DNA of 64,000 nucleotides from Chitinophaga costaii (GTDB lineage: Bacteria > Bacteroidota > Bacteroidia > Chitinophagales > Chitinophagaceae), in contig NZ_FMAR01000018.1 in the NCBI RefSeq assembly GCF_900094705.1, forward strand, positions 1 to 64,000, read 5' to 3'. How positions within the stretch are numbered: position 1 is the first letter of the stretch; each line of letters opens with the position of its first letter. Shown one piece after another: positions 52,614 through 61,515 of the stretch. The position numbers were made by a program, and so were the translations under genes. The notes under the pieces were generated by a model that worked only from the letters and a program-made list of their open reading frames with translations, had not been told where the DNA came from and searched no databases.

Positions 52614-55600
52614 TCAGAAACCACACCGAATGCCACACGTAACCGATTTGCTGGCTGGGTAGGTGGCATAGTCAATACCCTGTGCAATAGAATTGCCAGA
52701 ACCATAGGCATTTATTTCCGGATCGTACCACGAGTAATGGGTGATGGTGATCAGGTTTTGTCCGCTTACGAATACCTGTGCTTTCTTAAACCATTTGAGG
52801 TTGGTGGTTTTGAGTGGAATGTTGTAGGCTAGCTGTATGTTTTTAAACCGCAGGTAAGAGCCGTCTTCTACAAAGCGGTTAGACATATTCGCCGTAATCG
52901 TATTGGTGATTTTGGGATATTTGGCATTGGTATGGTCCGGCGTCCAATGATCGGTAGCTACTGCTGCCGGCAGGTTCAGGCCCATGCCGAGGTCCAGCGT
53001 GGCGGCCTGGTTCAGGTTATAAATATCATTGCCCTGTGATCCCTGGATGAACAGGGTAAATTCAAAGCCTTTATAGGTGAGCGAAGAATTAAAACCATAG
53101 ATAAACTTAGGATTGGGGTTGCCGATATAGGTTTTATCTGCGGGACTAATTACCCCGTCTTTGCTGCGGTCTTCATATTGAATATTACCCGTAGCGGTAT
53201 ACCCTTGTTCCTTGTAGCCATAAAAAATGCCAAAGGGTTGTCCTTCCCGCAGCAGGTTTATATAATCGTTTAGCGAACCGGTATACAGCGCACTGCCATA
53301 AATATCCTGCCCGTTGTAAAGCTTCACTACCTTGTTTTTGTTAAAGGCAATGTTAGCCCCTACATTCCAGGTTACTGCTTTTCTGAATATGGTGGCGTCG
53401 GCGCTGAATTCCATGCCACGGTTCTGCATTTCACCAATATTTTGCACGGTGGTTTGATAACCAATCGATGCGGGCAACTGTACATTATTCAGCAGGTTTT
53501 TAGTTTTCTTATCATAAAGATCTGCGGTAATGTGGAGCCGGTTATCCAAAAAACTGGCATCTACGCCAAAATCGGCCTGATAAGTAGTTTCCCATTTCAG
53601 GTTGCCGGGTAATGTAGTGCCGGGCGCGTAGCCTATATGTAGTCCATCGCCAAACACTGTGTTAGAAGGAGTGAGCAGGTTCAGGGTCTGGTAAGGACTG
53701 ATAGCCGTGCTGCCACTGGCTCCATAACTGGCCCTTACTTTCAGGTCGCTGATCACCCGCGAATTTTTAAGGAAAGGTTCGTTGGAAGCTCGCCAGGCAA
53801 TGGCGGCAGAAGGGAAGTTGCCCCATTTATTGCCGGCAGAATAACGGGAAGATCCATCCCGGCGTACACTCACCGTAATGAGGTATTTTTCGGCCAGGGT
53901 ATAGTTCAGTCGCCCGAGGTAAGACATCAACACCCATCTTTCATAACTGGTTTGCGGTATGCCGGGTGTGCCTGCACTTTGCAGGGCGCCTGTACCGGTT
54001 ACATCGCTGAGGAAACCTATGCCGGAGCCTATCAGCGTGGTAGAGGAATTTTCCTGGTAGGTAAAACCTGCCGTGGCGTTGATGGCGTGCAGGCCAAAGG
54101 TTTTGGAATAGTTCACCACGTTTTCATTCAGCAGGTTAGTAGCTTGTGCGGTGCTTACCGTGGCCGTACCTACGGAATTATTGGAAGGCTCTATGTTGGC
54201 GTATTGATCGCGGCGATCATCTATATTATTGAGGCCACCGGATATGCGGATAGAGAGGCCGTCTAATGGCTTAATCGTTAACGCGGCATTGGTGAACACG
54301 CGGTTGCGTTTTAGTTTGTTCGATGTTTCATTAATGGCCACCATGGGGTTATTGATGGCGTTAGAGATAAATGGGTAGGCCGTGTTGAGGCGGCGGTAAC
54401 TGCCATCCGGCAGGTAGGGCGACAAGGTAGGTGGCGCCATGAGCATGCCAGATACCACGTCGCTGCCCCGGTTGCCCAATAGGCTGTTCTGCTCATCCCC
54501 GCCATACTGTACCAGCGTTGCGTTATAAGAGATGGTGAAGATCTTGCTGATATCGTGTTCTATGCTGCCCCGCAGGGAATATCTTTTAAAATCTGTATTG
54601 CGGATAATACCATCCTGCAGGAAAGCGCCGGCAGACACGGAGAAACGGGTCTTTTCCGATCCGCCACTTACCGTAGCACTTGTGCTGGAAAGTGGTGCAT
54701 GGTGCATTACCAGGTCTTGCCAGTCGGTACCTGCACTAAGGCCAAAGGAATCTATCTGCGCCTGCGTGAAGTAAGGTGCCAGGTGATCATTGGCCGCCTG
54801 TTCATTGTAAAGCGTAGCATATTGTTGGGCATTCATCAGCTTCATTTTCTTTGTCACCGACTGAATGCTGTAACTGGTGCTGAAATCTACCCGCGTTTGG
54901 TCATTCTTTTTACCGGCGTTGGTAGTTATCATTACAATGCCATTGGCGCCCCTGGAACCGTAAATGGCAGTGGAGGAGGCGTCTTTAAGAATTTCCATGG
55001 AAGCAATATCACCTGGTTGCAGGAAGTCGGGATTACCATCGTACGGGAATCCATCTATCACATACAAGGGTTCATTGCCGCCCAGGATAGAATTAATACC
55101 CCTGATACGCACGCTGATAGCGCCACCAGGTGCGCCATTATTTTGTAGTACCCGCACGCCCGGCGCACGACCGCTGAGGGCCTGCATTACATTAGTTACC
55201 GGCTGACTGGTAATGTCGGCCGATTTTATTTGGGATATTGAGCCGGTGAGATCACTTTTTTTCACCGTGCCGTAGCCCACTACCACTATTTCGGAGGTTT
55301 TATTGATAGCGGTTTTTAGCACAATGGCGAGTGGCTCGTTGTTGGTTACCGTTACTTCCAGGGTTTCATAACCCAGGTAGGATATAACCAGCACCGCGCC
55401 ATTCGGCGCATTAAGCCGGAATGTGCCATCTGCACTGGCCTGCGTGCCGTTTTTACTGCCTTTCACCATCACCGTGGCGCCGGGTAGTGGAGTGCCAGTT
55501 TCATCCGTCACCTTTCCATGAATGTCTTCCAGCGCGGGTGCGTCAGCCCGCGCGGCGCGTTCTTCCCTGGACGCTATGACCACATTTTTTCCGACAATGG

Positions 55601-55907
55601 TATAGGTGAGGGGCAGGTTTTTCAGGCACAGGGTCATAACATTTTCCAGTGAAGACGATTGGGTAGCTATGCTGATCTTAGGGACCTGGTCTACGAGAGT
55701 GTGATCAAAAAAGAAGGCATATCCCGTTTGCTTTTCGATGAGCCGGAATATTTTCTGTAGGGAGGCATTTTTTTCTGAAAGGGTGATATCCTGGGAATAC
55801 CCTTTTGCGCTCACCTGCAAACAAGCGGTTAATAAAATGATGGCAGACAATTTCATAACGAGGAATGTTTGGGCAAGCCCTGGCGGTGGACAAGCCGGGC
55901 GCCGCAT
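52614..55907 (-). CDS. SusC/RagA-family TonB-linked outer-membrane protein with STN domain
   Basis: The frame opens at 55964; ATG 55907 (MRRPACPPPGLAQTFLVMKL) or 55856 (MKLSAIILLTACLQVSAKGY) are more likely starts, the latter beginning the signal core. STN domain 'ASLQKIFRLIEKQTGYAFFF', then 'GKVTDETGTPLPGATVMVKG' (carboxypeptidase-like), TonB-box-like 'EIVVVGYGTVKKSDLTGSIS', plug 'MQALSGRAPGVRVLQNNGAP' and 'MEILKDASSTAIYGSRGANG', and barrel to 'SKSVTCGIRCGF'. It belongs to a sigma/FecR/SusCD/oxidoreductase transcript on this strand. About 1100 residues is a normal length. Confidence 0.93.
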   Translation of the reverse strand: MRRPACPPPGLAQTFLVMKLSAIILLTACLQVSAKGYSQDITLSEKNASLQKIFRLIEKQTGYAFFFDHTLVDQVPKISIATQSSSLENVMTLCLKNLPLTYTIVGKNVVIASREERAARADAPALEDIHGKVTDETGTPLPGATVMVKGSKNGTQASADGTFRLNAPNGAVLVISYLGYETLEVTVTNNEPLAIVLKTAINKTSEIVVVGYGTVKKSDLTGSISQIKSADITSQPVTNVMQALSGRAPGVRVLQNNGAPGGAISVRIRGINSILGGNEPLYVIDGFPYDGNPDFLQPGDIASMEILKDASSTAIYGSRGANGIVMITTNAGKKNDQTRVDFSTSYSIQSVTKKMKLMNAQQYATLYNEQAANDHLAPYFTQAQIDSFGLSAGTDWQDLVMHHAPLSSTSATVSGGSEKTRFSVSAGAFLQDGIIRNTDFKRYSLRGSIEHDISKIFTISYNATLVQYGGDEQNSLLGNRGSDVVSGMLMAPPTLSPYLPDGSYRRLNTAYPFISNAINNPMVAINETSNKLKRNRVFTNAALTIKPLDGLSIRISGGLNNIDDRRDQYANIEPSNNSVGTATVSTAQATNLLNENVVNYSKTFGLHAINATAGFTYQENSSTTLIGSGIGFLSDVTGTGALQSAGTPGIPQTSYERWVLMSYLGRLNYTLAEKYLITVSVRRDGSSRYSAGNKWGNFPSAAIAWRASNEPFLKNSRVISDLKVRASYGASGSTAISPYQTLNLLTPSNTVFGDGLHIGYAPGTTLPGNLKWETTYQADFGVDASFLDNRLHITADLYDKKTKNLLNNVQLPASIGYQTTVQNIGEMQNRGMEFSADATIFRKAVTWNVGANIAFNKNKVVKLYNGQDIYGSALYTGSLNDYINLLREGQPFGIFYGYKEQGYTATGNIQYEDRSKDGVISPADKTYIGNPNPKFIYGFNSSLTYKGFEFTLFIQGSQGNDIYNLNQAATLDLGMGLNLPAAVATDHWTPDHTNAKYPKITNTITANMSNRFVEDGSYLRFKNIQLAYNIPLKTTNLKWFKKAQVFVSGQNLITITHYSWYDPEINAYGSGNSIAQGIDYATYPASKSVTCGIRCGF

Positions 55908-56102
55908 AATAGCACTAAAAATCATACATTTGGTTTGTTTGGGTAATAAAAGCCCGCCCGGCATTATACCAGGTGCGGTGAGCGTCGTGGAACGATTTTC
56001 AAGTGTTGCCCAAACGGCCGCCGGGAGTGCTACAACACTTCCGGTTTTTTTTTAGGCAACATAATAGTGTGGTTATTTACTTTTCATAACGTTTAATTGG
56101 TT

Positions 56103-57281
56103 TCATGGCATGACGATGATTTTATGGTTGTCTATTTTAACGTGAATCTTGCTTAGCTCCAGTATCCTGATAATTTCTTCAATGCTGCTGCTGCGGGCTA
56201 TTCTTCCGCCAAATTCGCGGGCGGGGATGTTTCCCTGGTAACTGACCTCCAGGTTATACCAGCGGGATAACTGTTTCATCACACCACTTATTTTTTCATG
56301 GTTAAACTGGAAATAGCCATTTTTCCAGGCCACCACTTCTTCTACATCCACCTCATCTTTTATGGTAAGCATACCACCCGCCTGTACCTGCGCCTGCTGT
56401 CCAGGCCGCAGCCGGGCTTCCTGGCTGCCGGTTTTCATTTTCACCGCACCCTCCAGTAAGGTGGTTTGGGTAATGGGTTCGTCTTGATAGGCTTTTACGT
56501 TAAAGTTGGTACCCAGTACTTGTATCTCCGTGTTGTGCACAATTACCTTAAATGGTTTGGCTGGTAGTTGCGCTACTTCGAAATAGGCCTCGCCGGTAAG
56601 TTCTACCCGGCGATCCGTGCCGGTGAAAGAAGCGGGGTAATGCAGGTCGGAGGCGGCGTTTAACCAAACCTTCGTACCATCAGAGAGGGTGATGCGGAAC
56701 TGGCCACCCCGTGGAATATGCAGGTTGTTATATTGTAGCTGACCGGCAGCCGTGGTACCGCTGTTTTTGTAAGTAAGCTGTCCATTACTTTGCTGAAGAA
56801 TTTGGCTGTTGCCCTGCACCGCTACCGCACCGTTGCCGCTACTGTCCAACGGTATCTGGGTGCCGTTTGCCAGGGTAAGCACGGCCTTGTTGTTACCGGG
56901 TTTCACCGGGGAGGGCAATGGTGTAGCAGGATGTACGGCTACGGCCACCGTGCGGGGATGCCGGAGTAATACGAAATAGGTGCTGGCACCCGCCATGACG
57001 GATACCACGGCGGCGGCAGCCAGCCACCGCCATTTTCCGGATGTTATAGGTTGCATACTCCGTGAGGGGCGTGGTTGAATGCGTGCCCACACCTGCTCCA
57101 TTTTGGCCGGGTCAGACAGGCCATGGGCTGCCTCGTCTTCCAGCAGGGCCGTCATGGCGGCTTCCCATTTTTCCTGGTGCTGGTCTTCCCGCAGCGTTTC
57201 CCATAACTGGGCTACTTCTTCTTCCTGTAGTTCATCGTGAATATATCTTTTAATAAGGATAGCGAGCGAAGTAGGTTCCAT
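56103..57281 (-). CDS. FecR-family anti-sigma factor
   Basis: A 392-aa membrane anti-sigma factor. It has a cytosolic N-terminus (LAILIKRYIHDELQEEEVAQ), one membrane helix ('WRWLAAAAVVSVMAGASTYF'), and FecR domain motifs 'IPRGGQFRITLSDGTKVWLN', 'SDLHYPASF', 'RRVELTGEAYFEVAQLPAKP', 'IQVLGTNFNVKAYQDEP', then a DUF4974 part ('ISGVMKQLSRWYNLEVSYQG'). It lies 86 bp downstream of its sigma factor and upstream of the STN-containing SusC, forming the second trans-envelope signalling set of the window. Confidence 0.92.
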   Translation of the reverse strand: MEPTSLAILIKRYIHDELQEEEVAQLWETLREDQHQEKWEAAMTALLEDEAAHGLSDPAKMEQVWARIQPRPSRSMQPITSGKWRWLAAAAVVSVMAGASTYFVLLRHPRTVAVAVHPATPLPSPVKPGNNKAVLTLANGTQIPLDSSGNGAVAVQGNSQILQQSNGQLTYKNSGTTAAGQLQYNNLHIPRGGQFRITLSDGTKVWLNAASDLHYPASFTGTDRRVELTGEAYFEVAQLPAKPFKVIVHNTEIQVLGTNFNVKAYQDEPITQTTLLEGAVKMKTGSQEARLRPGQQAQVQAGGMLTIKDEVDVEEVVAWKNGYFQFNHEKISGVMKQLSRWYNLEVSYQGNIPAREFGGRIARSSSIEEIIRILELSKIHVKIDNHKIIVMP

Positions 57282-57367
57282 AACGTATTATATACAGCGT
57301 TTCCCTGGCCGTACACCATGAATGACGCATAACCGATCTAAAAGGAGGTGTCCAATCGAAAAAAAAA

Positions 57368-57961
57368 TTAAGGATGGAGAAAAATGCCGATGAGAAAAGG
57401 GAGGGTGTAATGGGAAAACACTTTCCGGAGCGTGGCCAGTGCCTGTACAATATAACTTTTAATCGTCACCTTGGAAACGCCCATGAGCGCGGCAATCTGT
57501 GTATGATCCATCCCTTCAAAACGGCTCAGCCGGAAAGCCTTCTGCTGCTGGGGCGGCAGCTTCATCACTGCACGCTGCAAAAGTTGCTCCAAATTGCGGG
57601 AATAAATCTGTGCTTCCCCGCCAATGCCCTGGCTTTCGCACAGGTACAGGCGTAGGTATTCCTGGTAGCTATCCTGGCTGCCCAGTTTGCGTAGCCGGCT
57701 AAAGATTTTGTTGCGGGCACTCACAAACAGGAAGGCCTGGAGATTATCTACACGGGCCAGCTCGCACCGCTTTTCCCAAATCATGACAAAAACATCCTGG
57801 GTAATGTCTTCTGAAATTTCGGGGGATTTGGTTAGCAGGAGGGCGGCAGAGTAAATGACATCCCAGTAACGTTCAAATAATAGGCTGTAAGCAACTTCAT
57901 CTCCGGCAGCAATACCGTTTAATAACGCTTTGTCTGTGTCGTTTGAGATAAGCTGCATCAT
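57368..57961 (-). CDS. ECF RNA polymerase sigma factor
   Basis: A 197-aa sigma factor starting at ATG 57961; an AGGAGC site about 10 bases upstream supports this. Region 2: 'AYSLLFERYWDVIYSAALLL', 'SEDITQDVFVMIWEK', linker 'AFLFVSARNKIFSRLRK'. Region 4: 'MKLPPQQQKAFRLSRFEGMD' and HTH 'HTQIAALMGVSKVTIKSYIV'. It shares the layout but little sequence with the one at 36130, so the two loci are probably wired separately. A hydrophobic C-terminal tail (SHYTLPFLIGIFLHP) is a small oddity. Confidence 0.9.
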   Translation of the reverse strand: MMQLISNDTDKALLNGIAAGDEVAYSLLFERYWDVIYSAALLLTKSPEISEDITQDVFVMIWEKRCELARVDNLQAFLFVSARNKIFSRLRKLGSQDSYQEYLRLYLCESQGIGGEAQIYSRNLEQLLQRAVMKLPPQQQKAFRLSRFEGMDHTQIAALMGVSKVTIKSYIVQALATLRKVFSHYTLPFLIGIFLHP

Positions 57962-58053
57962 GAACCACCCGCTCCTTTTTTAAGACATATAATGGCAGGG
58001 ATGTTAAAAATAGTAAAATTTGAAATGATGTGAAATATTTATGTAGTAGCTGC

Positions 58054-58734
58054 TTACTTCTTGAGCAAGTAAACAACTATTGGACACCGGATCGAAAAGC
58101 CCAGGGCTTCATAAATTTTGATGGCTCTTACATTATCATCTTTTACGTGCAGAAATGGTGTTTCTTCCAGCGACTGTATTCTTTGCGCTTGATGCAGGAT
58201 TAATTGACTGGCATAACCCCTGCCTGTGTAATCAGGGTGTGTACATACCGCGCTTATTTCAGCAAAGTGGCCGCTATGTAACCGTTGACCTGCCATCGCT
58301 ACCAGTTTTCTTTCATCAAATATGCCTTCATAATGGCCAAAATCAATGGTCCTTTGTAAAAAAGGTCCTGGATTGGTCAGTTTTGTTAATGCTAACATAT
58401 CGGGTATGTGCAGTTCGTCCAGGGTTTTTATGGATGCATCTTTTTTCACCGGTTTAATTGTTTCATGCAGCAGCATCTGCACACAATCAATGCGGCCTGC
58501 AATTTTCCAGGGATCCGGGATCAGTGCTTTGTTAATGGTGAAAATAGCTATAGGTGTCTTAAACGGTATAATATCATACAGGCGTTGAAAGTTAGCCGGA
58601 TCAAATGCAGCAATCGCAGCAAAAGAGGAAACCTCGCCAGGAAAATATTTGACCGCCTCATTACCCAGGGCCAGGTTATTATTTCCGGAAGTCAACGCGC
58701 TCCATACTGGATTATCAAGTGTATGTGAGTTCAT
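58054..58734 (-). CDS. GNAT-family N-acetyltransferase
   Basis: A 226-aa protein whose C-terminal half is a GNAT domain: 'GHFAEISAVCTHPDYTGRGY' carries the acetyl-CoA pyrophosphate loop (TGRGYAS), then 'LILHQAQRIQSLEETPFLHV' and 'NVRAIKIYEALGFSIRCPIV'. The N-terminal half (GNEAVKYFPGEVSSFAAIAA…) is unlike a second GNAT domain by eye but fits the FR47/GCN5-like subfamily. The substrate is unknown. It is monocistronic. Confidence 0.9.
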   Translation of the reverse strand: MNSHTLDNPVWSALTSGNNNLALGNEAVKYFPGEVSSFAAIAAFDPANFQRLYDIIPFKTPIAIFTINKALIPDPWKIAGRIDCVQMLLHETIKPVKKDASIKTLDELHIPDMLALTKLTNPGPFLQRTIDFGHYEGIFDERKLVAMAGQRLHSGHFAEISAVCTHPDYTGRGYASQLILHQAQRIQSLEETPFLHVKDDNVRAIKIYEALGFSIRCPIVVYLLKK

Positions 58735-59276
58735 GTGTTACTTATAGTTATTAATCGCGACAGGCTGCTGAGATCAGCCTTTTCTGGTTATAGCTGATTT
58801 ATTCTTTTTTTCAGTCATTGATGCTTTGTTATCTTTCAATCGGCTTATCTTATTTGGTGTAACAACGCCATGCGACGGTGCCTTTGTAAGATTCGAAAAC
58901 GACTGACCTCAAAATTACGGTTTTATTTTCCACTGTCGTCATAAAAGGCTGTGGGTCAATGATGACAGCGGGTAATGCCATTGTATAAACGCAGTCGAGG
59001 TGGTTCAGCGAACGCGGGCAAAAGTTACAGATCAGCAGCGTACAGCCTGAATGATAGCGCGAGCATCACTGTTACAAGAATAAGGTATAATTACGTTATG
59101 TGAGCCGTGAAAGAAATGGCAATCTGTATTTTGAGGGTTTTCGCATTAATCAGGCAGTGTACATTTTTTATCAAAAAATTGTATTGTTCTTCTGGACCAA
59201 TAACCTCGAGTTAATAGAAGTAAACGGCTTTTTGAGAGGTGAATATTATTAAAATAACGCATCCCTAATAAATAAG
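58735..59276. other. 540-bp intergenic region with a possible coding relic
   Basis: No intact gene. The frame 59091-59252 on the plus strand reads as plausible protein (LRYVSRERNGNLYFEGFRIN, QAVYIFYQKIVLFFWTNNLE) and ends in TAA, but has no start codon and opens only after an in-frame TAA at 59088; a neighbouring frame just upstream (SLNDSASITVTRIRYNYV) also looks coding. This may be a degraded gene. A strong terminator follows at 59277. Confidence 0.35.
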
Positions 59277-59310
59277 CAGCGGGTGTTTCATGAATAAGAA
59301 ACACCCGCTG
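59277..59310. terminator. Strong hairpin terminator
   Basis: Perfect 13-bp arms CAGCGGGTGTTTC (59277-59289) and GAAACACCCGCTG (59298-59310), 8-base loop. It lies 77 bp after the stop of the minus-strand azoreductase gene; T/A tracts are short. Confidence 0.75.
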
Positions 59311-59387
59311 TTTATAAAAGCCTTATGTTCGGCTAGCGGGCCTGATAGTCCGCTACCCATGAGGACATACAAATGCACGCCCGCACC

Positions 59388-59984
59388 CTACACTGCAATC
59401 GCTGCAATTGCTTTCGGCAGGGCAGCATCCTGGAGGCTGGGTAGGTTCACGCCTTCCACGCGATATACGGTAATATCTGTCATGCCCAGGAAACCCAGCA
59501 TAAACCGCAGGTAAGGCTCCGTAAAATCATAGGCTTTCATGGGCCCTTCTGAGTATACGCCACCAGTGGAAATAGAGAGGTACACTTTTTTGCCCTTCAC
59601 CAGTCCTTCGGGGCCACCTTCGCCATAGCGGAAGGTTTTTCCTGCGCGGGCAATGTGATCTATCCAGGCCTTCAGTGTTGAAGGGATATTAAAGTTGTAC
59701 ATCGGTACATCGATCACAATAACATCGGCGGCCAGTAGTTCGGCAATGGCCTCATCAGAATGTTTTACGGCTGCATTCAGCTCCGGTGTGCGTGCTTCCA
59801 GGGGGGTATAGAAAGAATTGATATGCACTTCTTCCAGGTGTGGGAAGGGCGTAGCCGTTAGATCATGCGTTTGCACAGTGCTGCCTGCTTCAGCGGCTTG
59901 CAGTTTTTCCACAATGGCAACACCTAATTTTTTACTAAAGGATTGGGCGCCACGCGAACTCGTCACCAAGTGTAAGATTTTCAT
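59388..59984 (-). CDS. azoR: FMN-dependent NADH:azo/quinone oxidoreductase, second copy
   Basis: A 198-aa AzoR paralogue. Motifs match: 'LVTSSRGAQSFSKKLGVAIV', 'DVIVIDVPMYNFNIPSTLKA' (PMYNF), 'WIDHIARAGKTFRYGEGGPE' and 'STGGVYSEGPMKAYDFTEPY'. Relative to the copy at 20551 the Gly-rich 'FRYGEGGPEGLVKGKKVYL' loop is closer to the classical AzoR. Upstream on its strand is TAGCTTTG (plus 60001-60008), a match to the -7 consensus. No regulator is adjacent. It likely shares the quinone/azo detoxification role. Confidence 0.9.
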   Translation of the reverse strand: MKILHLVTSSRGAQSFSKKLGVAIVEKLQAAEAGSTVQTHDLTATPFPHLEEVHINSFYTPLEARTPELNAAVKHSDEAIAELLAADVIVIDVPMYNFNIPSTLKAWIDHIARAGKTFRYGEGGPEGLVKGKKVYLSISTGGVYSEGPMKAYDFTEPYLRFMLGFLGMTDITVYRVEGVNLPSLQDAALPKAIAAIAV

Positions 59985-60000
59985 TTGCTAAAGTTTTCAA

Positions 60001-60008
60001 CAAAGCTA
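60001..60008 (-). promoter_or_regulatory. -7 element of the second azoR gene
   Basis: TAGCTTTG on the minus strand, 17 bases upstream of the ATG at 59984, matches TAnnTTTG. No -33 TTG was found. A palindrome GTAGCATGCTAC lies at 60026-60037, about where an operator would sit. Confidence 0.45.
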
Positions 60009-60167
60009 TCTTTCTTTGGTTCCGGTAGCATGCTACTTTCCTGTGGGATAGCGGTATCCTTCTGGATAGTAAGGAATTATACCGCTGTATACGAAGAGGG
60101 TTTATGTAGGTTCAGTCAGGTGGCTTTACCTGTTTTTACAAGGGTTATTCCTAAAAACCTCCGGCAG

Positions 60168-60201
60168 TTGATCCGGGAATCCCGGAAGGCTTTTATCTTT
60201 G
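60168..60201 (+). promoter_or_regulatory. Promoter overlapping the start of the SDR gene
   Basis: TTG (60168-60170) and TATCTTTG (60194-60201) with a 23-bp spacer. The -7 box touches the ATG at 60202, so the transcript would begin near the start codon, consistent with a leaderless mRNA; there is no alternative in-frame Met until residue ~105. Confidence 0.45.
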
Positions 60202-60930
60202 ATGATGCAACGTAAAACCGTACTCCTGCTGGGGGCCAATTCCGATGTGGCCAAAGCATCCATCCTGCAATACATCCAATTAGGTTATCGCGTGATCGCT
60301 GCATCCCGCAGCACCGAAGCGCTACGCCTGTTTGTAGCAAAGGAAATTTCCCAACCCGGCGAAGTGACCATCCTTCCTTTCGATGCCACCGATTTTCAAA
60401 GCCATGCCGGTTTTTATGCCCAACTGCCCGAAAAGCCACACGTCGTGGTATATGCGGCAGGGTATCTCCAACCCAATGAAGTTGCCTTACACGATTTTGA
60501 TGGCAGCTTCCGCATGATGCAGGTACACTATGCGGGCGCTGTATCCATCCTCAACATCATCGTTACCGATATGGGGAACGATCGCCTGGAGCGGATCATT
60601 GGCCTTTCCTCGCTGTCTGGTGTGCGGGGCAGGAAGAGCAATTTTATATACGGGAGTACTAAAGCGGCCTTCACCCAATACCTGGCCGGCCTGCGGCAAT
60701 ACCTCTTTGCCCGCCGGGTTACGGTGAATGTGATCGTGGCCGGTTATATCCGCAGTAAAATGACGGCAGGGCTATCACTGCCGGAGGCCCTGCTGCTGGA
60801 GCCCGCTTTCATTGCCCGCGCAGTGGTACAGGCAGGCAAAGCATTTACCATTGTGCCAGGTTTTAAGTGGAAGCTGATCTACCTGCTGCTGAAATGGATG
60901 CCGGAAAGATTAGTGGCCAAACTGCCCTGA
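60202..60930 (+). CDS. Short-chain dehydrogenase/reductase (SDR)
   Basis: A 242-aa SDR. The dinucleotide-binding motif is 'VLLLGANSDVAKASILQYIQ'; 'VVVYAAGYLQPNEVALHDFD' is the NNAG equivalent. The catalytic Ser, Tyr and Lys are in 'IIGLSSLSGVRGRKSNFIYG' and 'YGSTKAAFTQYLAGLRQYL', and 'VNVIVAGYIRSKMTAG' follows. The GANSD(V/I)A start and the C-terminal hydrophobic tail (WKLIYLLLKWMPERLV) resemble the DprE2-like/sugar-epimerising SDR subgroup; the tail could associate with the membrane. Substrate not assignable. Confidence 0.88.
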   Translation: MMQRKTVLLLGANSDVAKASILQYIQLGYRVIAASRSTEALRLFVAKEISQPGEVTILPFDATDFQSHAGFYAQLPEKPHVVVYAAGYLQPNEVALHDFDGSFRMMQVHYAGAVSILNIIVTDMGNDRLERIIGLSSLSGVRGRKSNFIYGSTKAAFTQYLAGLRQYLFARRVTVNVIVAGYIRSKMTAGLSLPEALLLEPAFIARAVVQAGKAFTIVPGFKWKLIYLLLKWMPERLVAKLP

Positions 60931-60960
60931 TATCACCACCATAGACATTATATTCATACC

Positions 60961-61338
60961 ATGATCAAAGCATTCCTTTTATATACCGGCCCGGATGGCC
61001 ATTCGCATATAACACCTGGCCACCTTCGCACAGATATACGGGTAGGTACTACCACGGCTCATTTTAAAGAAACCCCGCCCCATGGCGCCTACGATTGGCA
61101 TACCGCGCCTGCTACACAATACGTGATCACGCTGGCCGGCGTGCTGGAATTTACGACCTCCGGTGGTGAAACCTGCATCATCCACCCGGGCGACATACTC
61201 GTGGCAACAGACACCACTGGCACAGGACACAAGTGGCGGCTCATTAACGACGAACCCTGGAAACGTGCCTATGTGGTTTTTCCGGAAGGAACAGATACCG
61301 GCTTTATACCGGATCAGAGCGGAGCGGCCATGTTATAA
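60961..61338 (+). CDS. Cupin-domain protein
   Basis: A 125-aa single-domain cupin. The first cupin box is recognisable around 'HGAYDWHTAPATQYVITLAG' (His-x-His-type ligands), and the second around 'CIIHPGDILVATDTTGTGHK' with a terminal His. Single cupins can be isomerases, dioxygenases or binding proteins, and nothing in the sequence decides. It starts 30 bp after the SDR gene, so a joint transcript, and perhaps joint sugar or polyketide-like chemistry, is possible. Confidence 0.8.
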   Translation: MIKAFLLYTGPDGHSHITPGHLRTDIRVGTTTAHFKETPPHGAYDWHTAPATQYVITLAGVLEFTTSGGETCIIHPGDILVATDTTGTGHKWRLINDEPWKRAYVVFPEGTDTGFIPDQSGAAML

Positions 61339-61515
61339 GATAAGCCGCATCCCGCTGCAAGAAGTCATTGTGAAATGATAGCTATGGAAGCAATACGCAA
61401 TATAAGACCTGTTTTTACAGGAGAACTGCACACAATCGTTTGCGCATTTTGAGGTGAATAAAGAAAGGATCTGTTTTTTTTTGACTAACATTACAGGATC
61501 GCTTAATTCAACTGT

